A stretch of DNA of 64,000 bases from an uncultured Bacilli bacterium (GCA_934089275.1 CAKOJJ010000001.1:124001-188000); one strand, 5' to 3'; positions 8,468 to 18,140 are shown, counted from the stretch's first letter. Notes: generated by a model not told the origin, from the sequence alone. Numbers and translations are program-made.

Positions 8468-9219
8468 TAGCTATTTTTAAATATTTTATACCATTCTTCT
8501 AAAGATGTTTTTGTTTTATTTGCACCATTTTTAAATGCATCTTTCAAATTAGACCATGTAATAGAAATTTTACCTTTTAAATCATTGAATTCGCGTTTAA
8601 CAGTTTCACATTCACTTTTATTTTTAGAACAAACATATGTTAAAGAGTTCATATATTCGCTTATTAATCTATCTTTTACCGAATTATATTTTTCACCTAA
8701 TTCTTGTTTATAATCAGGAAAATAAGAATTAATTTTACTATCAAGTAAAAGAGCATATTTTATAATTGTCATTTTGCTTTTTATAGTCAAATCCTTGAAA
8801 TGCACTCCGTTTATATCGGTATCATAAAATATAAAATCAACTATTTTAATAAAAGAACTTTTAGCACTTTCTTTAAAATCAACTGAACCAGCCTTCTTAG
8901 AAACAAGATCGTACTCTGAAGCAAAAGTATTTATAACATCCGTTTCAGATACTTTTGTAGTTGTTACAGGTGTTGTTGTCTTAATTATTGTTGTAGTATT
9001 GTTTTCGCGTTTTACAATATCACCAACATTTATATTTGAGTTTTCTACTTTTGTCGTTGTGTTATTTCCTTTTATAACAACATAATCATTTTCGCGTTTT
9101 ATTGCTTCTCCAATATCAAAACTTTCCTTTTTATTATTAAAAAGGGACATTGTTGCAATTGCTATTAAAAAACCTACAATTATTCCGCTTAAAACACCAA
9201 TAATGATTTTATCTTTCAC
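8467..9219 (-). CDS. Membrane-anchored protein with Thr-rich linker
   Basis: 250 residues, not recognised as a family. It has a short cytoplasmic start, one membrane segment (about residues 5-27), then a Thr-rich linker (about 50-90, with TTTIIKTTTPVTTTK), then a helical, charged outer domain with two Cys (VCSKNKSEC) that could form a disulfide. It looks like a single-pass protein with its main domain outside the membrane. It overlaps der and the metallopeptidase gene by one base at each end, so it is fixed in the der operon. Two other genes here (52786-53865 and 55802-56965) have the same anchor-plus-Thr-linker plan. Confidence 0.8.
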   Translation of the reverse strand: MKDKIIIGVLSGIIVGFLIAIATMSLFNNKKESFDIGEAIKRENDYVVIKGNNTTTKVENSNINVGDIVKRENNTTTIIKTTTPVTTTKVSETDVINTFASEYDLVSKKAGSVDFKESAKSSFIKIVDFIFYDTDINGVHFKDLTIKSKMTIIKYALLLDSKINSYFPDYKQELGEKYNSVKDRLISEYMNSLTYVCSKNKSECETVKREFNDLKGKISITWSNLKDAFKNGANKTKTSLEEWYKIFKNS

Positions 9220-10529
9220 TACTCCTCACCTCTATTTTTAAATTGTAGTATTATTGGACTGCCATCCAAATCAAACGATTCCCTTATTTTATTTTCTAGA
9301 TATCTTTCATAAGAAAAATGCACTAGAGATTTACTGTTAACATGAAATACAAATTTTGGAGGTTTAGAATCAGTTTGATTAACAAAATATATTTTCAATC
9401 TCTTTCCTTTATATGAAGGAGGTTCATGTAAACTAACAGCATCTCTGATTACATCATTTAACACGCTAGTTTTTATTTCTTTAGTATAGGATTCATAACA
9501 TTTTAATATTGCTGGCATAAGGGTATGAATTCTCGTCTTAGTTTTAGCAGATAAGAAAACTACATTAGCATAAGGAATGAATTGGAATTCGTTATCAAGA
9601 CGCTTTTTCCACTCTTTTATAGCAGAATCTTTATCCTTAATTGTATCCCATTTATTAACAACTAAACATATAGCTTTTCCTGCTTGTAAAGCATAAGAAA
9701 CAATGTGTTTATCATGTTCAATTATTCCACTTTCAGCATCAATTACAATAACAGCAACATCACATCTTTCGATAGCTTTTAAACTACGAATGATTGAATA
9801 TTTTTCAATGCTTTCATAAACTTTTCCTTTTTTTCGCATTCCAGCTGTATCGATAACCAAATAATCTTGATGATCATATGTGAATCTTGAATCTGCTGAA
9901 TCACGAGTAGTTCCTGCAACATCAGATACAATTTGTCTTTCTTCACCTAAAATAGCATTTACTAAACTACTTTTTCCAACATTTGGTCTTCCAATTACTG
10001 CAAATTTTAAAACTTCTTCATCCTCTTCAGTAGAATAGTCATTAAAATCCTCCGTAATCATATCTAAAAGCTCGTTAATATTTCTTTTATGTTCTGCCGA
10101 AATACATATAATGTTTTCAAAACCTAATTCATAATATTCATAAACATTGTCATCGTGTTTTTTATCATCCATTTTATTTAAAGCAACAATTACTTTTTTG
10201 TTTGTTCTCAAAAGCATATCCCTTACAGCAAGATCATTTTGAGTAATGCTTTCTCTTCCATCAACAACAAATACAATAACATCCGCCTCATCCATAGCAA
10301 GTTCAGCTTGCATTTTTATATTGTCGTTAAATACCTCATCAGTCAAGTCAATTCCACCAGTATCAATTAAACTAAAGGATTTTGTCTTATAATTAACTAT
10401 TCCATAAATTCTATCTCTAGTTACTCCAGGTGTATCTGCAATTATTGCTTTTTTCTCATTTATAAGTCTATTAAAAAGTGTTGATTTTCCAGTATTAGGT
10501 CTACCAACTAAACAAACTGTTTTTCTCAT
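9219..10529 (-). CDS. der: Ribosome-assembly GTPase Der (EngA)
   Basis: 436 residues with two tandem GTPase domains, the hallmark of Der, and a C-terminal KH-like domain. G1 motifs GRPNTGKSTL and GRPNVGKSSL, G3 motifs DTGG and DTAGM, G4 motifs NKMD and NKWD are all present. Der is essential for 50S subunit maturation. The start is preceded by AAAGGAGG. It is first in a four-gene operon (der, anchored protein, metallopeptidase, RNA methyltransferase) whose members touch or overlap. Confidence 0.97.
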   Translation of the reverse strand: MRKTVCLVGRPNTGKSTLFNRLINEKKAIIADTPGVTRDRIYGIVNYKTKSFSLIDTGGIDLTDEVFNDNIKMQAELAMDEADVIVFVVDGRESITQNDLAVRDMLLRTNKKVIVALNKMDDKKHDDNVYEYYELGFENIICISAEHKRNINELLDMITEDFNDYSTEEDEEVLKFAVIGRPNVGKSSLVNAILGEERQIVSDVAGTTRDSADSRFTYDHQDYLVIDTAGMRKKGKVYESIEKYSIIRSLKAIERCDVAVIVIDAESGIIEHDKHIVSYALQAGKAICLVVNKWDTIKDKDSAIKEWKKRLDNEFQFIPYANVVFLSAKTKTRIHTLMPAILKCYESYTKEIKTSVLNDVIRDAVSLHEPPSYKGKRLKIYFVNQTDSKPPKFVFHVNSKSLVHFSYERYLENKIRESFDLDGSPIILQFKNRGEE

Positions 10530-10555
10530 CCTTTTTCCTCCTTTAATAAGATAAA

Positions 10556-10578
10556 ATATGGTACTTATGGTACCATAT
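10556..10578. repeat. Perfect 9+5+9 inverted repeat upstream of der
   Basis: ATATGGTAC-N5-GTACCATAT lies between the end of the pilin-like gene and the der start. Only a short TTTT follows on the minus strand, so it could be a weak terminator of the pilin transcript or a protein-binding dyad at the der promoter. Confidence 0.5.
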
Positions 10579-10599
10579 AATCAAAAATTTCTCAAGTTT

Positions 10600-11208
10600 C
10601 TATTTTTTAGTCGTTGATGTAATTTTTTTGGACATTCTCTTATATTCGTGTCCATTTTCAGGTGTATCCCTTTTTTGATCACAAGTTACTTTATCAAAAG
10701 TCGCATATGCACGATTGTTTTTATAATATATGTACACATTACAAGTATTGATTATATAATCATCAACCGGATTTGAAACAACATTATCATAGTAAACTCT
10801 AGTTTGAGTATCTGTTGGGCAGTTATATGTATCACACATCTTCTTATGATCATAATCTAAAGAACCAGCTTCTACCAAGTCTTGAACAGTCATTTTAATA
10901 CAAGGATAATTTTCTAAAGAACCAGCATCATTGATAACTCCATTTGCTGCATAATATGCTTGAATAAGATTATCGTCATCATCAACTTTAAAAGCACATC
11001 TACCAGTACTTGTTCTAACAACTCCCAAATTATTATTTCCATAAGTTGCACCAGCACCAGACTCAATTTGTTCTATCTTTGTTTTATAGGCTTTAGTTTT
11101 AACTTTACTGCTGATTTTAAAAGCATTTGGTACCGTTATCGCAAGTATAAGACCAATAATAACAATAACTGCAAGTAATTCAACTAAAGTAAATCCTTTG
11201 TTTTTCAT
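10600..11208 (-). CDS. Type IV pilin-like (prepilin) protein
   Basis: 202 residues with a textbook prepilin N-terminus: MKNKG then FTLVELLAVIVIIGLI, where cleavage would follow Gly5 and the new Phe be methylated; Glu5 of the mature form is present. After the hydrophobic helix comes a globular part with Cys pairs (GRCAFK, YPCIK, MCDTYNC, CNVYI, VTCDQ). A major or minor pilin of a type IV pilus or competence pseudopilus is likely. A matching assembly ATPase is encoded at 15595-18057; a prepilin peptidase and platform protein are not in this window. AGGTGATGAT precedes the ATG. Confidence 0.88.
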   Translation of the reverse strand: MKNKGFTLVELLAVIVIIGLILAITVPNAFKISSKVKTKAYKTKIEQIESGAGATYGNNNLGVVRTSTGRCAFKVDDDDNLIQAYYAANGVINDAGSLENYPCIKMTVQDLVEAGSLDYDHKKMCDTYNCPTDTQTRVYYDNVVSNPVDDYIINTCNVYIYYKNNRAYATFDKVTCDQKRDTPENGHEYKRMSKKITSTTKK

Positions 11209-11240
11209 ATCATCACCTACAATAATAATATATTAAAAAG

Positions 11241-11267
11241 AAAAAAAACACAAGAATTATTCTTGTG
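11241..11267 (-). terminator. Intrinsic terminator of engB
   Basis: CACAAGA/TCTTGTG stem with a 5-base loop, followed on the minus strand by a run of eight T. It overlaps the engB stop codon. Confidence 0.75.
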
Positions 11268-11850
11268 AATTTATAAATGAATCTAAAATATGATATATTT
11301 CTTCTCTTCCCTTTTTAGTAACACTTGAAAATAACACTAATTTATCTCCTTCAACTAATTTTAAAGACTCTTTTAAAGACTTTTCACATTTATCTTTTTG
11401 ACTGGCTTTTATCTTATCATATTTAGTTGCTACAACTACACAAGGAATATTATAATATTTCAAATAATTATACATTAATATATCATTTTCTTGAGCTTTA
11501 TGACGAAAATCAACTAAAAGAAATACACATTTTAAATTTTTTCTTTCCTTTATATATTCTTCAATCATAAGTCCGAATTTTCTTTGTTTTTCTTTAGATA
11601 CATCAGCATATCCATACCCAGGAACATCAACCAAATAAAAATTATTATTTAGTAAATAAAAGTTTAATGTTTGAGTTTTACCTGGTTTACCAGAAGTATG
11701 AGCATAATTTTTTCTACCTAATATAGTATTTATGAAACTACTTTTTCCAACATTACTTCTTCCACATAATAAAAATTCATCTTTTTCATCAGTTGGATAT
11801 TGGCTTTTTCTTACTGCGATTGTTTCCAAATTTGAGCTTTCTATTTTCAT
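11257..11850 (-). CDS. engB: Ribosome biogenesis GTPase EngB (YsxC)
   Basis: 197 residues, normal for EngB. GTPase motifs: GRSNVGKSSF (G1), DVPGYG (G3), TKYD (G4) and SSVTKKG (G5). YsxC/EngB is needed for 50S assembly. GGTGGTGAATAT precedes the ATG. In Bacillus the gene follows clpX-lon; here it is alone, divergent from recU, followed by the pilin-like gene. Confidence 0.95.
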   Translation of the reverse strand: MKIESSNLETIAVRKSQYPTDEKDEFLLCGRSNVGKSSFINTILGRKNYAHTSGKPGKTQTLNFYLLNNNFYLVDVPGYGYADVSKEKQRKFGLMIEEYIKERKNLKCVFLLVDFRHKAQENDILMYNYLKYYNIPCVVVATKYDKIKASQKDKCEKSLKESLKLVEGDKLVLFSSVTKKGREEIYHILDSFINSQE

Positions 11851-11946
11851 ATATTCACCACCAAAACGTTTATTGAAACAATTATATCAAATATTTTTTA
11901 ATTTGCAAATGTATGAATATATTATATAATATTTAAAGGTGAAACT

Positions 11947-12507
11947 ATGAATTATCCAGGTGGAAACAAAAAAACAGAATTTAAAAAGAATATTAATTAC
12001 GCAAACCGTGGTATGGATCTAGAAAATTTATTAAACGAGAGCAATGAATATTATTTGGAAGAAGACATTGCAATAGTTTATAAAAAACCAACTCCGATTA
12101 CTATTTCAGAAGTAAAATATGGTGCAAAAGAAAGAATAATAACTAAAGCATATTTTAGAACTCCTTCCACTCTAGATTACAATGGTATATATAAAGGAAA
12201 ATACATTGATTTTGATGCTAAAGAAACAAATAATCATACATCTTTTCCTATAAATAATATACACCCACACCAACTTTTACATATGAAGAGAATTATTTCT
12301 CATGGAGGAATTACTTTTTTAATAATCGCGATGAACGGCCTTTTCTACTATCTTGATGGTCGTGATATTCTTAAGTTTATTGACACCAATAAGAGAAAAA
12401 GTATTCCCTTAAGTTACATAAAAGAAAAAGGACATGTAATAAACAAAAAAATAAGACCAAGAATCGATTATATTGAAGTATTGGATAACATATATTTTAA
12501 GGAGTAA
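11947..12507 (+). CDS. recU: Holliday junction resolvase RecU
   Basis: 186 residues. The family features are seen: ANRGMDLENLLNESNEYY near residues 20-37, and the nuclease core IDFDAKET with its D and E-K type residues (about 89-98). RecU resolves recombination intermediates in Firmicutes. The recU-PBP1 pair is a conserved Bacilli arrangement and is kept here. AAAGGTGAAACT precedes the ATG; its last codons contain the ribosome binding site of the PBP gene. Confidence 0.94.
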   Translation: MNYPGGNKKTEFKKNINYANRGMDLENLLNESNEYYLEEDIAIVYKKPTPITISEVKYGAKERIITKAYFRTPSTLDYNGIYKGKYIDFDAKETNNHTSFPINNIHPHQLLHMKRIISHGGITFLIIAMNGLFYYLDGRDILKFIDTNKRKSIPLSYIKEKGHVINKKIRPRIDYIEVLDNIYFKE

Positions 12508-12511
12508 AATC

Positions 12512-15508
12512 ATGAAAAAAACTAATGTAAAGCAAGTGAAAAAGAAACGTAAAAAGAAGAATACAAAGAAGAACAAAATACTAAAACGTATTGATAATAT
12601 AAAGAAAAATTTGGTAAAATATAAACGTAATATTTGCAAAAAGAAAAAGAAGAAAAAAGCTGCTAATAAAAAAAGAATTACAACTAAAGATAATGAATTG
12701 CATTTATTAAGTTACAAAGAATATAAAGGATTGGATAAAATTAAAGTATTCTTTAAGAATAGGAAAATGGTGATTAGTGACGATATGAAAAAATTTAAGA
12801 AGAAATTAAAGTATGGAACTTTAAAAGATAAAGTTTTGATAATAATAATGCTTGGTTTAGTCGCGATATTTTCTTTAGGAATTGTCTTCTGTGTTTATAT
12901 AATTATGACAGCTCCAGAAGTATCTAAAGAAAGATTGTATAAAAGCAACTCAACCGTTTTATATGACGTAAATGGAAATGAGTTTAAAAGACTTGGTCTA
13001 GAGAATCGTGAAAAAGTTAGTTATGAGCAACTTCCTCAAGTATTAGTCGATGCCATAGTTGCAACAGAAGATTCAAGATTCTTTCAACATAACGGAATCG
13101 ATATTGCAAGATTTTCAAAAGCTGTTTTTGGGCAACTTTTAGGTCGAAGTGATGCTGGTGGCGGTTCTACCCTAACAATGCAAGTTTCTAAGAATGCAGC
13201 AACAGATACAACTAGTCATGGTATCGGTGGTATTATTAGAAAATTTACTGATATTTATTTATCAGTATTCGTATTTGAAAAAAGATATACTAAAGAAGAA
13301 ATCATGGAATTTTATGTAAATATTCCAAACCTTGGTTCAGGAACTTATGGTGTTGAACAAGCAAGTAAAACATATTTTGGTAAAGACGTATCTGAACTTA
13401 ATTTAGGAGAAGCTGCTATGATTGCTGGTCTATTCCAAGCACCAAGTGCTTATAACCCTTACGTTAATCCTAAAAACGCTGAAGCAAGACGTAATACAGT
13501 TTTAAATCTAATGTGTAGACATGGATATATCACAGAAGAAGAAAGAGATACTGCTAAATCCGTTCCAGTTGAAAGTTTACTTGTTGGAAAAGGAAGTAGT
13601 TTAAATAAATATGTAGGATTTATCGATACTGTTGTTGAAGAAGTTATCAATAGAACAAAGACAAAAGCAAATCCAAACGGAGACGATCCTTATACTACTT
13701 CAATGAGAATTTGGACAACTTTAGATCCTGCAAAACAAGATGTAATTAATGAATTATATGCTGGAACAAATAAAGATGGATATAAATGGCCAAACGAAGT
13801 AGTTCAAGCAGGTATTGCTGTTGTTTCTGTTAAAGATGGTTCTATCGTGGCAGTTGGTGCTGGAAGAAACAAAAAAACTGAAAGAAGTTTAAACTATGCA
13901 ACAAGTACAAGACATCACCCAGGTTCAACTGCTAAACCAATACTTGATTATGGCCCAGCAATCGAATATTTGAATTGGTCAACAGGTCAAACAATTATAG
14001 ATGATGAATATACCTACACAGGCGGAGGTCAAATAAAGAACTTTGATAGCAAACATAAAAATGTAATGACTATTAAAACTGCTTTAGCTCAATCAAGAAA
14101 CATCCCTGCTCTATACACTTTCCAACAAACAACTAATGAACAAAAACTTGAATTTGCCGCTAATTTAGGTTGGAAACCAGAAACATCAAGCGGAACAATC
14201 TTAGAAACATGCTCAATCGGAGGTTTCGATGGTGTTACTCCATTAGAAGCTGCAGCTGCTTATGCAACATTTGCAAGAGGTGGAACTTATATTGAACCAT
14301 ACTCAGTAACAAAAATCGAATACACTGAAACTGGTGATACTATAAAAGTTACTCCTAAAAAAGTAACTGCTATGAGTGAAGAAACAGCTTATATGATAAA
14401 TATGATCTTAAAATACGCTGTAACAAGCAATATAATTGGTGCTGGTTCGGTAAGTGGAACTGATATTGCCGCCAAAACAGGAACATCAACAGTTGATTCT
14501 GCATTAAAGAAAGAATATAAAGATATTATCGGAGATTCTTGGGAAATTGCCTACTCTCCTGATTACGCAATTGCAACATGGTATGGATATCCTCAAAGAA
14601 CAAAAGAATATTACTTAAAAGGAACTGAAGGAAGTTCAGCTAGAAAGAAAATCACAAAATTCTTAGTTACAAGAATAATGGAAAAGAATTCAAGATTCAC
14701 TCGTCCTAGTGGAATTGTAGAAGCTGAAATTGAACTTGGAACTGATCCTCTTGAACTTGCAAGTGATGCTACACCAAAAGAACTTAGAAGCGTTGAATAC
14801 TTCAAAAAAGGAACTGTTCCTACAACAGTATCTAACAGATTCGATACATTGAAAGATCCTAGTAATTTAAAATTTACAAATAATAACGGAGTTGTAACAT
14901 TAACTTGGAATGCTGCTGCTATACCGGATGCAATTAACGAAACATATTTAAGAGAATACTTTACAAATTCAATGGCTTACAAAAACTGGGCTGAAAAATA
15001 CTTACAAGAACGTATAACATACAATAATAACACTTTTGGAAGCTTTGGTTACCAAGTATATATGGTAGCTAACGGAGTAACTACTGATTTAGGATTTACA
15101 ACCAATACAACATTTACAACAAACATTAATACATCATCGAAAGTATCTTTCATTGTTAAATCTTCTTATCAAAAATTTAAAAACAATCAATCAGCTGGTT
15201 TAACAATAAATGTTACAGAAGGAACAAGTACAAATAGTTTAGTTATTGAATATAAGGGAAGCACATGCTCAACATTAGATAACTTCAATTCTCTAGGAAC
15301 TAGTCCTAAAGATAAAGTAAAAGTAACGGAAAACGACACTGATGTAACTGAAAATTCAACTATAAGTTATGTTTGTAAAAAAGAAGATGGAACAGAAGTT
15401 GATTGTTCTACTCTAACAAACGGAGTTAACTACTCTATTACATTTACAGCTAAATATAATGGCTTACAAAAAACGAAAACAATTGAATTAAAAAGTGCTT
15501 GCAATTAA
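12512..15508 (+). CDS. ponA: Class A penicillin-binding protein (PBP1a family)
   Basis: 998 residues from the ATG at 12512, chosen because AAGGAG precedes it; the frame is open from 12473. Very Lys-rich cytoplasmic region (about 1-105), one membrane segment (about 110-135), GT51 glycosyltransferase domain (EDSRFFQHNGIDIARF, GGGSTLTMQVSKN), transpeptidase domain with STAKP, SRN and KTGTS active-site motifs, and a C-terminal fibronectin III-like region with Cys. It polymerises and cross-links peptidoglycan. The basic tail of about 80 residues is longer than usual. A terminator follows 2 bases after the stop. Confidence 0.96.
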   Translation: MKKTNVKQVKKKRKKKNTKKNKILKRIDNIKKNLVKYKRNICKKKKKKKAANKKRITTKDNELHLLSYKEYKGLDKIKVFFKNRKMVISDDMKKFKKKLKYGTLKDKVLIIIMLGLVAIFSLGIVFCVYIIMTAPEVSKERLYKSNSTVLYDVNGNEFKRLGLENREKVSYEQLPQVLVDAIVATEDSRFFQHNGIDIARFSKAVFGQLLGRSDAGGGSTLTMQVSKNAATDTTSHGIGGIIRKFTDIYLSVFVFEKRYTKEEIMEFYVNIPNLGSGTYGVEQASKTYFGKDVSELNLGEAAMIAGLFQAPSAYNPYVNPKNAEARRNTVLNLMCRHGYITEEERDTAKSVPVESLLVGKGSSLNKYVGFIDTVVEEVINRTKTKANPNGDDPYTTSMRIWTTLDPAKQDVINELYAGTNKDGYKWPNEVVQAGIAVVSVKDGSIVAVGAGRNKKTERSLNYATSTRHHPGSTAKPILDYGPAIEYLNWSTGQTIIDDEYTYTGGGQIKNFDSKHKNVMTIKTALAQSRNIPALYTFQQTTNEQKLEFAANLGWKPETSSGTILETCSIGGFDGVTPLEAAAAYATFARGGTYIEPYSVTKIEYTETGDTIKVTPKKVTAMSEETAYMINMILKYAVTSNIIGAGSVSGTDIAAKTGTSTVDSALKKEYKDIIGDSWEIAYSPDYAIATWYGYPQRTKEYYLKGTEGSSARKKITKFLVTRIMEKNSRFTRPSGIVEAEIELGTDPLELASDATPKELRSVEYFKKGTVPTTVSNRFDTLKDPSNLKFTNNNGVVTLTWNAAAIPDAINETYLREYFTNSMAYKNWAEKYLQERITYNNNTFGSFGYQVYMVANGVTTDLGFTTNTTFTTNINTSSKVSFIVKSSYQKFKNNQSAGLTINVTEGTSTNSLVIEYKGSTCSTLDNFNSLGTSPKDKVKVTENDTDVTENSTISYVCKKEDGTEVDCSTLTNGVNYSITFTAKYNGLQKTKTIELKSACN

Positions 15509-15530
15509 CCGATTTTATATCGGTTTTTTT
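15507..15530 (+). terminator. Intrinsic terminator of recU-pbp
   Basis: AACCGAT/ATCGGTT stem followed by T7, starting inside the stop codon of the PBP gene. Confidence 0.85.
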
Positions 15531-15531
15531 C

Positions 15532-15561
15532 TTGACTATAAATATTTGCCTATTGTATAAT
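15532..15561 (+). promoter_or_regulatory. Promoter of the pilus ATPase gene
   Basis: TTGACT, 18-base spacer, TATAAT, 33 bases upstream of the ATG at 15595 and just after the PBP terminator. GATAGGGTTGATAGT before the ATG supplies the ribosome binding site. Confidence 0.7.
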
Positions 15562-15594
15562 TATTATGGAATAAAATAAGATAGGGTTGATAGT

Positions 15595-18057
15595 ATGAAC
15601 AATAATGATTTAAAAGGCGAAATAGTCGACGATAATTCAATAACTAAATATGTTGATGAATTTGGTAACGAACTTGATCCTTCTTTAATAGATGAAAATG
15701 GTAATTATAAAGGTGTAACTGAATACGTTGATGAATTTGGTAATCCAATCGATCCATCCCTAATAGATGAAAACGGTAATTATATTGGAGAACAAAACAA
15801 CGTTATATCTGCGTCAGAACATCAAATGGATAATAAAGAATTACTAGATGGTATGGTAACTTTTGATTATAACAATGTACCTATAACAGATATAGTAAAT
15901 TCAATTATCTTAGATGCTATGGCTAAAGGCGCAAGTGATATTCACTTTGACCCATTTGATGGCGGTATAAAAATAAGATTAAGAGTAGATGGTGTTTTAA
16001 ATGACTACTCTATCGTTCCTTTATATGTAAAAAAGAATATGATTACTCGTATAAAAATTATCTCAGGAATGAATATTACTGAATCAAGAGTTCCACAAGA
16101 TGGTGCTATAAGAAGTGAAATAGACGGCAAAACAATTGATATCCGTGTATCTAGTTTACCAACTAACTTAGGCGAAAAAATTGTTTTACGTATCATGGAC
16201 TACTCTATGAGTGCTGCTGGTATTGAAGCTCTAGACTTTAATAAACAAAATCTTGAAAAAGTAAATAAAATGCTTGCTTTACCAAATGGTATAATTCTTG
16301 TTACTGGTGCTACTGGAACTGGTAAATCAACAACAGTTTATTCGATGTTACAAAAGCTTAATGTTGAAGGCACAAACCTTATAACGGTTGAAGATCCGAT
16401 AGAAATGAATATTCCTGGAATTAACCAAGTTCAAGCTCAAGCAGAAATTGGATTAACATTTGCAAACGTTTTAAGAAGTATCTTACGTCAAGACCCAGAC
16501 GTTATAATGATCGGAGAAATTCGTGATGACGAAACAGCTAGAATCGCTGTTAGAGCCAGTATCACTGGTCATCTTGTTCTATCAACTATTCATACAAACA
16601 ACTCTTTAAATACTATTGAACGTTTAACAGACATGTCCGTTGAGAGATATCTATTAGGTTCTTCCCTATCAGGAATCGTATCTCAAAAACTTGCTAGAAG
16701 ATTATGTGAAAAATGTAAAACAAAAAGACCAGTTACAGATTACGAAAAAGAAATATTTAAACGTGCTTTGAATATTGATGTTAAGGAAATATACGAACCT
16801 GTTGGCTGTGATGAATGTAATCATGGTTATCGTGGAAGAATAGCAATACATGAAGTTCTACTTCTTAATCAAGAAATAAAAGATGCAATCGTTAAAGGTG
16901 CTAGTAAACCATACTTAAGAAAACTAGTTTATGGAAAAGACGGAACTGAAACAATGCTTCAAGACGGACTTGAAAAAGTATTAGAAGGAAAAACTTCATT
17001 TGATGAAATATTAAAACTTATTGATTTAGACGATGATTTAGGAGATAATACTCAACTTGGTTTAGAGGATCAAATAGATGCTAGTCAAATGGTTACTGGA
17101 CCTACGGTTCTAAATTCAAATCAACCTATTAATATCAATATTACTGAAGATGTATTAAAGAGTTTAAATATGTTAAACCAAAATGTTTCACCAAAAGTTG
17201 AAGAAAATAAACAAAACGAAATCAAAGAAATAACACCTATTGAAACTGAAATTGAAGTACAAGAAGAACCAACAATTGAAGAAACATCAACTGAAACGGC
17301 TTCTGATGAAAGTGCTAACTTACCTGCAATAAAGGCTGATTCAACTAACATGCCTATTGTTCTAGACAATGATAAAGAAAATGAAGAAATTATAAAATTA
17401 AGCACTTATGAAGAACTTGAAAAACTTGACGATGAAAAATACGATATTTCTAAAAAACTTTACAATGATCGTTTAGGTATCCTATTAAAACAAATTAATG
17501 TTTCGAAATTAACAGATCAAAACGAAATAGATAATTACCTAATCTACTTATCATTAATTGAAGATGATAATTTAATAAATAAAAATAATAACAAGCTTAT
17601 AAAAGATATAATTAAAGAATTAAATGAAAATTCTGATTATATTATGGAATCAGATGATATTGATTCAACTGGAGATATCGAAATACCAGAATTAATTCAA
17701 GAACCAGATAAAATCAAATTAACGCCAAATGACATTGATATAGATGATTTAAATATTATTGATATAAATAGTCTAGTAAACAAAAAAGATGTCTTAGAAA
17801 GCGATTTAGACACTGATAATGATGAATTTGATAAATTAGAAGATGTTAAAGATATAGTTGATGATAATAAAACTTATATAACTGAAGATGATTTAAATAT
17901 TGATGATGATTTAAATATTATAAATATAGAAGACAAAAATGACGATGTTATAAAAGAAGATAATGATGATATCTTAAAAGACGCATATTTCGATGATCTC
18001 ATTGATGACGCAACAATCGATTCATTATTAGATGATATTAATTTAGAGGAAGAATAA
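15595..18057 (+). CDS. Type IV pilus/type II secretion assembly ATPase (GspE/PilB family) with atypical ends
   Basis: 820 residues. The core (about 85-480) is a GspE/PilB ATPase: Walker A GATGTGKSTT (about 238-247), Asp box, Walker B-type RQDPDVIMIGEIRD, His box (TGHLVLSTIHTNNS), and a C-terminal zinc-type CEKC...CDEC segment. It would power assembly of a type IV or competence pilus, matching the pilin-like protein at 10600-11208. Unusual: the N-terminal N1 domain is replaced by two copies of a 25-residue repeat beginning YVDEFGN (residues 19-68), and about 320 residues of acidic, Asp/Glu/Asn-rich sequence follow the core. No platform protein gene is adjacent. Confidence 0.92.
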   Translation: MNNNDLKGEIVDDNSITKYVDEFGNELDPSLIDENGNYKGVTEYVDEFGNPIDPSLIDENGNYIGEQNNVISASEHQMDNKELLDGMVTFDYNNVPITDIVNSIILDAMAKGASDIHFDPFDGGIKIRLRVDGVLNDYSIVPLYVKKNMITRIKIISGMNITESRVPQDGAIRSEIDGKTIDIRVSSLPTNLGEKIVLRIMDYSMSAAGIEALDFNKQNLEKVNKMLALPNGIILVTGATGTGKSTTVYSMLQKLNVEGTNLITVEDPIEMNIPGINQVQAQAEIGLTFANVLRSILRQDPDVIMIGEIRDDETARIAVRASITGHLVLSTIHTNNSLNTIERLTDMSVERYLLGSSLSGIVSQKLARRLCEKCKTKRPVTDYEKEIFKRALNIDVKEIYEPVGCDECNHGYRGRIAIHEVLLLNQEIKDAIVKGASKPYLRKLVYGKDGTETMLQDGLEKVLEGKTSFDEILKLIDLDDDLGDNTQLGLEDQIDASQMVTGPTVLNSNQPININITEDVLKSLNMLNQNVSPKVEENKQNEIKEITPIETEIEVQEEPTIEETSTETASDESANLPAIKADSTNMPIVLDNDKENEEIIKLSTYEELEKLDDEKYDISKKLYNDRLGILLKQINVSKLTDQNEIDNYLIYLSLIEDDNLINKNNNKLIKDIIKELNENSDYIMESDDIDSTGDIEIPELIQEPDKIKLTPNDIDIDDLNIIDINSLVNKKDVLESDLDTDNDEFDKLEDVKDIVDDNKTYITEDDLNIDDDLNIINIEDKNDDVIKEDNDDILKDAYFDDLIDDATIDSLLDDINLEEE
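15649..15798 (+). repeat. Tandem 75-bp coding repeat (2 copies)
   Basis: Two in-frame copies encode YVDEFGNxxDPSLIDENGNY, 25 residues per unit, at residues 19-43 and 44-68 of the pilus ATPase. The units differ at third positions and at a few residues, so the duplication is not very recent. Confidence 0.85.
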
Positions 18058-18070
18058 TCTTCCTCTTTTT
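18046..18070 (+). terminator. Intrinsic terminator of the pilus ATPase gene
   Basis: Perfect GAGGAAGA/TCTTCCTC stem with a 4-base loop and a T run; the last codons and stop of the gene form the left arm and loop. Confidence 0.85.
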
Positions 18071-18140
18071 TATTACAATCAAAATCGTTACGAAAACATA
18101 ATCACAATATTTCACTCGTACTTAAGTTTTTTTAAAACAC

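Noticed and set aside
12473..12511. Upstream start for the class A PBP
   Set aside because: The extra 13 codons overlap recU and lack a ribosome binding site; AAGGAG precedes the ATG at 12512.
15649..15798. Variable-number repeat causing phase variation
   Set aside because: There are only two 75-bp units, in frame and diverged, so slippage would not shift the frame.
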